Origin: Euwallacea fornicatus
Taxonomy: Eukaryota; Arthropoda; Insecta; Coleoptera; Curculionidae
Length of the DNA stretch: 64,000 nt
Reading direction: 5' to 3'
Assembly: GCF_040115645.1 (NCBI RefSeq)
Contig: NW_027096008.1
Coordinates: 1,302,001-1,366,000, forward strand
Numbering within the stretch: the stretch's first letter is position 1; each line of letters opens with the position of its first letter. Under the pieces are notes generated by a model, which saw only the letters and a program-made list of their open reading frames with translations, was not told the origin of the DNA and made no database searches. This document shows, piece by piece, positions 53,939-64,000 of this stretch. Both the position numbers and the translations under genes were made by a program.

Positions 53939-55094
53939 CAGACTAAACTGACAGATTAAATAAATTATCTGACATTTTGAAATATCATAGGTAACTAGAT
54001 ATTATACATTGATATTTTTAACTATATAACACCAAATGGCGCAGAGAACATTGATTTAGCGTATTCCGTAAAAACGCGAAGACTTAGTGATGAACACCCT
54101 AATACCGTTCAATAGGTAATTAAAAATTACATATCCTGGTAAGTTAAAAAAATATCGCATTGTATTTAAATTAATCAAGTTATAGTCACTTAAAGTTCTT
54201 ATTTCATTAGTTTTAATTTTTGCACACCCTGTATAAAATGGCAAATTTATCATGATTGGGATATATGTAAAATATGATCTATTGTTAAACTGCACTGTAA
54301 ATTACACTTTCATAACTTAAATACTTCTTAAGTGTTTAAAACATGAAAATTAGGTCAAATTTTGATAAAATTCAAATTATTTAAAAAACCTTAAGTTTTA
54401 GGTATAGTAAACCTTATTAAAACAGACATTTATTTTGATCGGAGAATCCAAAAATGTAATAATATACAGAGGGTTCCATTAAAAAAAACACAACTTTGAT
54501 ACTTTTAGAGCTTTTCGGACACCCTGTATAATATAAAAATAATTTAAAAAAATAGCCATAATAGATCCCCATATAGCCCAAAAGTGAAACCTTTTGAAAG
54601 CCTCGTATTTTAGCCACAATATTCAGCGCCGTATAGCGTGAATAACCCTGTATACCTATACTTTGAATCGTTATATCTCAAATACTGAATTTAGTACAAA
54701 TCTGATTTTTTGTGGGTAGATACTTCGAGAGGTCCTCTACACAGTGTGCAAAAATGGTTAGTGTACCAAAATGCAAACTCCCCTAAAATTACCTAAGTTT
54801 TTTTTATTTTTTTTTATTTCGGCCCTTTGGCATCAACCGATAAATCTGCAAGTATATGAAAATAAGAAGGTGCTTACTGAAGGACGCACCATTTTACCCC
54901 ATGCTGTACGATGAATAGTTCCCGAGATTTGACGTTTTAAAGTTTTCACCCCCAACCCCGTCCTACTCTTAAAGGGTGAGACTTAGGAAGTTGAAATTTT
55001 ATGGGGTAAGTCCTTTGAATGATAGGAACAATTGGTAAAAATTTCAAATCGATCCCCCGTGGGGGCCGAACTGACCCCTTAACCGTACACGGCC
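53924..55094 (-). repeat. Right inverted arm (1171 bp)
   Basis: This is the reverse complement of the left arm, with partner mismatches at 54929, 54288, 54051, 54044 and 54025. It ends CCGTACACGGCC, immediately followed by satellite sequence. Open frames at 54056-54295 and 54417-54617 on the minus strand are mirror images of those in the left arm and share their GTG starts. Confidence 0.95.
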
Positions 55095-58000
55095 TTTGTT
55101 AAACAGAGTGTAAAATTAATCAGCTCGACGAGATTTTGAATATGTCACAACACATGATGATTGCATCTTGTTGAATTTCCAAGAAAAATAGTACTTTATG
55201 TGCTCAAACACACATATTTTGTGACTTTTCAAACTTTGAAGCTCGATAACTTTGGCAAATGTGGACCAAATTTGTTAAACAGAGTGTCAAATTAATCAGC
55301 TCGACGAGATCTTTAAAATGACACAACAATTCATGATTGCATCTTGTTGAATTTCCAAGAAAAATAGTACTTTATGTGCTCAAACACACAAGTTTTGTGA
55401 CTTTTCCAAATTTGAAGCTCGATAACTTTGGCAAATGTGGACCAAATTTGTTAAACAAAGTGTCAAATTAATCAGCTCGACAAGGTTATGAAGATGTCAC
55501 AACACACCATGATTACATCTTGTTGAACTTCCAAGAAAAATAGTACTTTATGTGCTCAAACACACATATTTTGTGACTTTTCAAACTCTGAAGCTCGATA
55601 ACTTTGGCAAATGTGGACCAAATTTGTTACACAAAGTGTCAAAGTAATCACCTCAACGAGATTTTGAAGATGTCACAACACATCATGATTACATCTTGTT
55701 GAACTTCTAAGAAAAATAGTACTTTATGTGCTCAAACACACAACTTTTGTGACTTTTCAAACTTTGAAGCTCGATAACTTCGGCAAATGTGGACCAAATT
55801 TCTTAAACAAAGTGTCAAATTAATCAGCTCGACGAGATCTTTAAAATGACACAACAATTCATGATTGCATCTTGTTGAATTTCCAAGAAAAATAGTACTT
55901 TATGTGCTCAAACACACAACTTTTGTGACTTTTCAAACTTTGAAGCTCGATAACTTCGGCAAATGTGGAACAAATTTCTTAAACAAAGTGTAAAATTAAT
56001 CAGCTCGACGAGATTTTGAATATGTCACAACACATGATGATTGCATCTTGTTGAATTTCCAAGAAAAATAGTACTTTATGTGCTCAAACACACATATTTT
56101 GTGACTTTTCAAACTTTGAAGCTCGATAACTTTGGCAAATGTGGACCAAATTTGTTAACCAAAGTGTCAAATTAATCAGCTCGACGAGATCTTTAAAATG
56201 ACACAACAATTCATGATTGCATCTTGTTGAATTTCCAAGAAAAATAGTACTTTATGTGCTCAAACACAAAACTTTTGTGACTTTTCAAACTTTGAAGCTC
56301 GATAACTTCGGCAAATGTGGAACAAATTTCTTAAACAAAGTGTAAAATTAATCAGCTCGACGAGATTTTGAATATGTCACAACACATGATGATTGCATCT
56401 TGTTGAATTTCCAAGAAAAATAGTACTTTATGTGCTCAAACACACATATTTTGTGACTTTTCAAACTTTGAAGCTCGATAACTTTGGCAAATGTGGACCA
56501 AATTTGTTAACCAAAGTGTCAAATTAATCAGCTCGACGAGATCTTTAAAATGACACAACAATTCATGATTGCATCTTGTTGAATTTCCAAGAAAAATAGT
56601 ACTTTATGTGCTCAAACACACAACTTTTGTGACTTTTCCAACTTTGAAGCTCGATAGCTTCGGCAAATGAGGACCAAATTTGTTAAACAGAGTGTAAAAT
56701 TAATCAGCTCGACGAGATTTTGAATATGTCACAACACATGATGATTGCATCTTGTTGAATTTCCAAGAAAAATAGTACTTTATGTGCTCAAACACACATA
56801 TTTTGTGACTTTTCAAACTTTGAAGCTCGATAACTTTGGCAAATGTGGACCAAATTTGTTAAACAGAGTGTCAAATTAATCAGCTCGACGAGATCTTTAA
56901 AATGACACAACAATTCATGATTGCATCTTGTTGAATTTCCAAGAAAAATAGTACTTTATGTGCTCAAACACACAAGTTTTGTGACTTTTCCAAATTTGAA
57001 GCTCGATAACTTTGGCAAATGTGGACCAAATTTGTTAAACAAAGTGTCAAATTAATCAGCTCGACAAGGTTATGAAGATGTCACAACACACCATGATTAC
57101 ATCTTGTTGAACTTCCAAGAAAAATAGTACTTTATGTGCTCAAACACACATATTTTGTGACTTTTCAAACTCTGAAGCTCGATAACTTTGGCAAATGTGG
57201 ACCAAATTTGTTACACAAAGTGTCAAAGTAATCACCTCAACGAGATTTTGAAGATGTCACAACACATCATGATTACATCTTGTTGAACTTCTAAGAAAAA
57301 TAGTACTTTATGTGCTCAAACACACAACTTTTGTGACTTTTCCAAATTTGAAGCTCGATAACTTTGGCAAATGTGGAACAAATTTCTTAAACAAAGTGTC
57401 AAATTAATCAGCTTGACGAGATCTTTAAAATGACACAACAATTCATGATTGCATCTTGTTGAATTTCCAAGAAAAATAGTACTTTATGTGCTCAAACACA
57501 CAACTTTTGTGACTTTTCCAATTTTGAAGCTCGATAACTTCGGCAAATGAGGACCAAATTTGTTAAACAAAGTGTCAAATTAATCAGCACGACGAGATTT
57601 TGAATATGTCACAACACATCATGATTGCATCTTGTTGAATTTCCAAGAAAAATAGTACTTTATGTGCTCAAACACACAACTTTTGTGACTTTTCAAACTT
57701 TGAAGCTCGATAGCTTCGGCAAATGAGGACCAAATTTGTTAAACAAAGTGTCAAATTAATCAGCTCGACGAGATTTTGAATATGTCACAACACATCATGA
57801 TTGCATCTTGTTGAATTTCCAAGAAAAATAGTACTTTATGTGCTCAAACACACAACTTTTGTGACTTTTCCAATTTTGAAGCTCGATAAATTTGGCAAAT
57901 GTGGACCAAATTTGTTAACCAAAGTGTCAAATTAATCATCTCGACGAGATCTTTAAAATGACACAACAATTCATGATTGCATCTTGTTGAATTTCCAAGA

Positions 58001-61000
58001 AAAATAGTACTTTATGTGCTCAAACACACAACTTTTGTGACTTTTCCAATTTTGAAGCTCGATAAATTTGGCAAATGTGGACCAAATTTGTTAACCAAAG
58101 TGTCAAATTAATCATCTCGACGAGATCTTTAAAATGACACAACAATTCATGATTGCATCTTGTTGAATTTCCAAGAAAAATAGTACTTTATGTGCTCAAA
58201 CACACAACTTTTGTGACTTTTCCAATTTTGAAGCTCGATAACTTCGGCAAATGTGGACCAAATTTGTTAACCAAAGTGTCAAATTCATCAGCTCGACGAG
58301 ATCTTTAAAATGACACAACAATTCATGATTGCATCTTGTTGAATTTCCAAGAAAAATAGTACTTTATGTGCTCAAACACACAACTTTTGTGACTTTTCAA
58401 ACTTTGAAGCTCGATAACTTCGGCAAATGTGGAACAAATTTCTTAAACAAAGTGTCAAATTAATCAGCTCGACGAGATCTTTAAAATGACACAACAATTC
58501 ATGATTGCATCTTGTTGAATTTCCAAGAAAAATAGTACTTTATGTGCTCAAACACACAAGTTTTGTGACTTTTCCAAATTTGAAGCTCGATAACTTTGGC
58601 AAATGTGGACCAAATTTGTTAAACAAAGTGTCAAATTAATCAGCTCGACGAGATTTTGAATATGTCACAACACATCATGATTGCATCTTGTTGAATTTCC
58701 AAGAAAAATAGTACTTTATGTGCTCAAACACACAACTTTTGTGACTTTTCAAACTTTGAAGCTCGATAACTTTGGCAAATGTTGACCAAATTTGTTAAAC
58801 AGAGTGTCGAATTAATCAGCTCGACAAGGTTATGAAGATGTCACAACACACCATGATTGCATCTTGTTGAACTTCCAAGAAAAATAGTACTTTATTTGCT
58901 CAAACACACAACTTTTGTGACTTTTCAAACTTTGAAGCTCGATAACTTCGGCAAATGTGGACCACATTTCTTAAACAAAGTGTCAAATTAATTAGCTCCA
59001 CGAGATTTTGAATATGTCACAACACATCATGATTGCATCTTGTTGAATTTCCAAGAAAAATAGTACTTTATGTGCTCAAACACACAACTTTTGTGACTTT
59101 TCAAACTTTGAAGCTCGATAACTTCGGCAAATGAGGACCAAATTTGTTAAACAAAGTGTCAAATTAATCAGCTCGACGAGATTTTGAATATGTCACAACA
59201 CATCATGATTGCATCTTGTTGAATTTCCAAGAAAAATAGTACTTTATGTGCTCAAACACACAACTTTTGTGACTTTTCAAACTTTGAAGCTCGATAACTT
59301 CGGCAAATGTGGACCAAATTTCTTAAACAAAGTGTCAAATTAATCAGCTCGACGAGATCTTTAAAATGTCACAACACATCATGATTGCATCTTGTTGAAT
59401 TTCCAAGAAAAATAGTACTTTATGTGCTCAAACACACAACTTTTGTGACTTTTCCAATTTTGAAGCTCGATAACTTCGGCAAATGTGGACCAAATTTGTT
59501 AACCAAAGTGTCAAATTCATCAGCTCGACGATATCTTTAAAATGACACAACAATTCATGATTGCATCTTGTTGAATTTCCAAGAAAAATAGTACTTTATG
59601 GGCTCAAACACACAACTTTTGTGACTTTTCAAACTTTGAAGCTCGATAACTTCGGCAAATGTGGACCAAATTTGTTAACCAAAGTGTCAAATTAATCAGC
59701 TCGACGAGATCTTTAAAATGTCACAACACATCATGATTGCATCTTGTTGAATTTCCAAGAAAAATAGTACTTTATGTGCTCAAACACACAACTTTTGTGA
59801 CTTTTCCAAATTTGAAGCTCGATAACTTTGGCAAATGTGGACCAAATTTGTTAAACAAAGTGTCAAATTAATCAGCTCGACAAGGTTATGAAGATGTCAC
59901 AACACACCATGATTACATCTTGTTGAACTTCAAAGAAAAATAGTACTTTATGTGCTCAAACACACATATTTTGTGACTTTTCAAACTCTGAAGCTCGATA
60001 ACTTTGGCAAATGTGGACCAAATTTGTTACACAAAGTGTCAAAGTAATCACCTCAACGAGATTTTGAAGATGTCACAACACATCATGATTACATCTTGTT
60101 GAACTTCCAAGAAAAATAGTACTTTATGTGCTCAAACACACAACTTTTGTGACTTTTCCAAATTTGAAGCTCGATAACTTCGGCAAATGTGGACCAAATT
60201 TGTTAACCAAAGTGTCAAATTCATCAGCTCGACGAGATCTTTAAAATGACACAACAATTCATGATTGCATCTTGTTGAATTTCCAAGAAAAATAGTACTT
60301 TATGTGCTCAAACACACAACTTTTGTGACTTTTCAAACTTTGAAGCTCGATAACTTCGGCAAATGTGGAACAAATTTCTTAAACAAAGTGTCAAATTAAT
60401 CAGCTCGACGAGATCTTTAAAATGACACAACAATTCATGATTGCATCTTGTTGAATTTCCAAGAAAAATAGTACTTTATGTGCTCAAACACACAAGTTTT
60501 GTGACTTTTCCAAATTTGAAGCTCGATAACTTTGGCAAATGTGGACCAAATTTGTTAAACAAAGTGTCAAATTAATCAGCTCGACGAGATCTTTAAAATG
60601 TCACAACACATCATGATTGCATCTTGTTGAATTTCCAAGAAAAATAGTACTTTATGAGCTCAAACACACAACTTTTGTGACTTTTCCAATTTTGAAGCTC
60701 GATAACTTCGGCAAATGAGGACCAAATTTGTTAAACAAAGTGTCAAATTAATCAGCTCGACGAGATTTTGAATATGTCACAACACATCATGATTGCATCT
60801 TGTTGAATTTCCAAGAAAAATAGTACTTTATGTGCTCAAACACACAACTTTTGTGACTTTTCCAATTTTGAAGCTCGATAACTTCGGCAAATGAGGACCA
60901 AATTTGTTAAACAAAGTGTCAAATTAATCAGCTCGACGAGATTTTGAATATGTCACAACACATCATGATTGCATCTTGTTGAATTTCCAAGAAAAATAGT

Positions 61001-64000
61001 ACTTTATGTGCTCAAACACACAACTTTTGTGACTTTTCAAACTTTGAAGCTCGATAGCTTCGGCAAATGAGGACCAAATTTGTTAAACAGAGTGTAAAAT
61101 TAATCAGCTCGACGAGATTTTGAATATGTCACAACACATCATGATTGCATCTTGTTGAATTTCCAAGAAAAATAGTACTTTATGTGCTCAAACACACAAC
61201 TTTTGTGACTTTTCAAACTTTGAAGCTCGATAACTTCGGCAAATGTGGACCAAATTTCTTAAACAAAGTGTCAAATTAATCAGCTCGACGAGATCTTTAA
61301 AATGTCACAACACATCATGATTGCATCTTGTTGAATTTCCAAGAAAAATAGTACTTTATGTGCTCAAACACACAACTTTTGTGACTTTTCCAATTTTGAA
61401 GCTCGATAACTTCGGCAAATGTGGACCAAATTTGTTAACCAAAGTGTCAAATTCATCAGCTCGACGATATCTTTAAAATGACACAACAATTCATGATTGC
61501 ATCTTGTTGAATTTCCAAGAAAAATAGTACTTTATGGGCTCAAACACACAACTTTTGTGACTTTTCAAACTTTGAAGCTCGATAACTTCGGCAAATGTGG
61601 ACCAAATTTGTTAACCAAAGTGTCAAATTCATCAGCTCGACGAGATCTTTAAAATGACACAACAATTCATGATTGCATCTTGTTGAATTTCCAAGAAAAA
61701 TAGTACTTTATGTGCTCAAACACACAAGTTTTGTGACTTTTCCAATTTTGAAGCTCGATAACTTCGGCAAATGAGGACCAAATTTGTTAAACAAAGTGTC
61801 AAATTAATCAGCTCGACGAGATCTTTAAAATGTCACAACACATCATGATTGCATCTTGTTGAATTTCCAAGAAAAATAGTACTTTATGTGCTCAAACACA
61901 CAACTTTTGTGACTTTTCCAATTTTGAAGCTCGATAACTTTGGCAAATGTGGACCAAATTTGTTACACAAAGTGTCAAAGTAATCACCTCAACGAGATTT
62001 TGAAGATGTCACAACACATCATGATTACATCTTGTTGAACTTCCAAGAAAAATAGTACTTTATGTGCTCAAACACACAACTTTTGTGACTTTTCCAATTT
62101 TGAAGCTCGATAACTTCGGCAAATGTGGACCAAATTTGTTAACCAAAGTGTCAAATTCATCAGCTCGACGAGATCTTTAAAATGACACAACACATCATGA
62201 TTGCATCTTGTTGAATTTCCAAGAAAAATAGTACTTTATGTGCTCAAACACACATATTTTGTGACTTTTCAATCTTTGAAGCTCGATAACTTTGGCAAAT
62301 GTGGACCAAATTTGTTAACCAAAGTGTCAAATTAATCAGCTCGACGAGATCTTTAAAATGACACAACAATTCATGATTGCATCTTGCTGAATTTCCAAGA
62401 AAAATAGTACTTTATGTGCTCAAACACACAACTTTTGTGACTTTTCCAATTTTGAAGCTCGATAACATTGGCAAATGTGGACCAAATTTGTTAAACAGAG
62501 TGTAAAATTAATCAGCTCGACGAGATTTTGAATATGTCACAACACATCATGATTGCATCTTGTTGAATTTCCAAGAAAAATAGTACTTTATGTGCTCAAA
62601 CACACAACTTTTGTGACTTTTCCAATTTTGAAGCTCGATAACTTTGGCAAATGTGGACCAAATTTGTTAACCAAAGTGTTGAATTAATCATCTCGACGAG
62701 ATCTTTAAAATGACACAACAATTCATGATTGCATCTTGTTGAATTTCCAAGAAAAATAGTACTTTATGTGCTCAAACACACAACTTTTGTGACTTTTCAA
62801 ACTTTGAAGCTCGATAGCTTCGGCAAATGAGGACCAAATTTGTTAAACAGAGTGTAAAATTAATCAGCTCGACGAGATTTTGAATATGTCACAACACATC
62901 ATGATTGCATCTTGTTGAATTTCCAAGAAAAATAGTACTTTATGTGCTCAAACACACAACTTTTGTGACTTTTCCAATTTTGAAGCTCGATAACTTTGGC
63001 AAATGTGGACCAAATTTGTTAACCAAAGTGTCAAATTAATTAGCTCGACGAGATTTTGAATATGTCACAACACATCATGATTGCATCTTGTTGAATTTCC
63101 AAGAAAAATAGTACTTTATGTGCTCAAACACACAACTTTTGTGACTTTTCAAACTTTGAAGCTCGATAGCTTCGGCAAATGAGGACCAAATTTGTTAAAC
63201 AGAGTGTAAAATTAATCAGCTCGACGAGATTTTGAATATGTCACAACACATCATGATTGCATCTTGTTGAATTTCCAAGAAAAATAGTACTTTATGTGCT
63301 CAAACACACATATTTTGTGACTTTTCAATCTTTGAAGCTCGATAACTTTGGCAAATGTGGACCAAATTTGTTAACCAAAGTGTCAAATTAATCAGCTCGA
63401 CGAGATCTTTAAAATGACACAACAATTCATGATTGCATCTTGCTGAATTTCCAAGAAAAATAGTACTTTATGTGCTCAAACACACAACTTTTGTGACTTT
63501 TCCAATTTTGAAGCTCGATAACATTGGCAAATGTGGACCAAATTTGTTAAACAAAGTGTCAAATTAATCAGCTCGACGAGATCTTTAAAATGACACAACA
63601 CACCATGATTACATATTGTTGAACTTCCAAGAAAAATAGTACTTTATGTCCTCAAACACACAACTTTTGTGACTTTTCAAACTTTGAAGCTCGATAGCTT
63701 CGGCAAATGAAGACCAAATTTGTTAAACAAAGTGTCAAATTAATCAGCTCGACGAGATTTTGAAGATGTCACAACACATCATGATTGCATCTTGTTGAAT
63801 TTCCAAGAAAAATAGTACTTTATGTGCTCAAACACACAACTTTTGTGACTTTTCCAATTTTGAAGCTCGATAACTTTGGCAAATGTGGACCAAATTTGTT
63901 AACCAAAGTGTCAAATTAATCATCTCGACGAGATCTTTAAAATGACACAACAATTCATGATTGCATCTTGTTGAATTTCCAAGAAAAATAGTACTTTATG
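55095..64000 (+). repeat. Satellite array, right part (50 intact copies plus partials)
   Basis: The array resumes with the 3' 65 bp of the split monomer, then runs from 55160 to 63959 as 50 monomers of exactly 176 bp, and ends with the first 41 bp of another. Orientation and phase are the same as on the left. Noteworthy variants are CGACAAGGTTATG monomers (near 55478, 57064, 58824 and 59880), TTACACAAAGTGTC monomers (near 55626, 57212, 60026 and 61963) and a TTTATGGGCTC variant at 59597 and 61533, 11 periods apart. The last 1.6 kb repeat the AACATTGGC subtype series seen near 0.4 and 5.4 kb. No gene is visible. Confidence 0.98.

Larger units (their letters stand above)
52555..55094. mobile_element. 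2540-bp foldback-type non-autonomous DNA element
   Basis: The sequence unrelated to the satellite begins GGCCGTGTACGG and ends with its exact inverted complement. It consists of two inverted arms of 1171 bp (52555-53725 and 53924-55094) around a 198-bp core. It carries no intact transposase gene. The flanks join to restore GACCAAATTTGTT without gain or loss of a base, so no target-site duplication is visible. Known classes with long terminal inverted repeats usually duplicate their target; Helitrons do not and insert between A and T, but they lack such inverted ends. I therefore leave the class open. A DUF4817-like open frame in the core points to derivation from a protein-coding insect-type transposon. 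The high arm identity indicates recent arm homogenisation or a young insertion. Confidence 0.9.

Noticed and set aside
52555..55094. Helitron insertion
   Set aside because: Insertion between A and T without duplication fits, but the ends are long inverted repeats beginning GGCC rather than TC...CTRR with a 3' hairpin, so the call is not supported.
52555..55094. Assembly artefact producing a false palindrome
   Set aside because: The arms are not identical, the core is unique, and both outer ends stop exactly at one point of a single monomer, which fits a real insertion better. Long-read confirmation would still be useful.

Overview
The window is almost entirely one satellite DNA array. A 176-bp, AT-rich monomer (about 34% G+C) is repeated head to tail, always on the same strand, from base 1 to base 64000. 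Neither edge of the array lies in the window. Coordinate arithmetic gives 298 intact monomers before position 52444, one monomer split by an insertion, 50 intact monomers from 55160 to 63959, and a final 41-bp piece. The only length changes I found in the array are five 1-bp deletions (20241, 23408, 25871, 29390, 31501). I see no protein-coding gene, tRNA, rRNA or CRISPR array. This is typical of eukaryotic heterochromatin, such as centromeric, pericentromeric or subtelomeric blocks. The inserted element suggests an animal, probably an insect: its arms carry TATACAGGGTGT motifs of a kind I associate with insect interspersed repeats, and its core has a short peptide like the start of an insect transposon protein domain. 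The species assignment is inference, and I do not recognise the monomer as a named satellite.

The array has higher-order structure. Rare shared variants show that multi-monomer blocks were copied: three copies of a block near 4.5-7.3, 11.5-14.3 and 16.7-18.7 kb; a 10-monomer tandem copy (8.27-11.5 kb); a 34-monomer tandem copy (about 20.6-25.4 and 26.5-31.4 kb); a 15-monomer copy (35.9-40.6 kb); a 20-monomer copy (41.8-48.2 kb); and a long-range copy (33.1-38.6 versus 48.1-55.7 kb) offset by 85 and then 83 monomers. Several copy pairs differ by exactly two monomers.

The one interruption is a 2540-bp element at 52555-55094. It is nearly a perfect palindrome: two 1171-bp inverted arms with five mismatches found by eye, around a 198-bp core. 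It sits at the centre of the 8-bp palindrome CAAATTTG in one monomer. The two halves of that monomer add up to exactly 176 bp, so there is no target-site duplication and no deletion. The paralogous uninterrupted site is present at 37946/37947. The core holds a 27-codon open frame resembling the N-terminus of a DUF4817-type helix-turn-helix protein, so the element looks like a non-autonomous, internally deleted, foldback-type DNA transposon of a class I cannot name.
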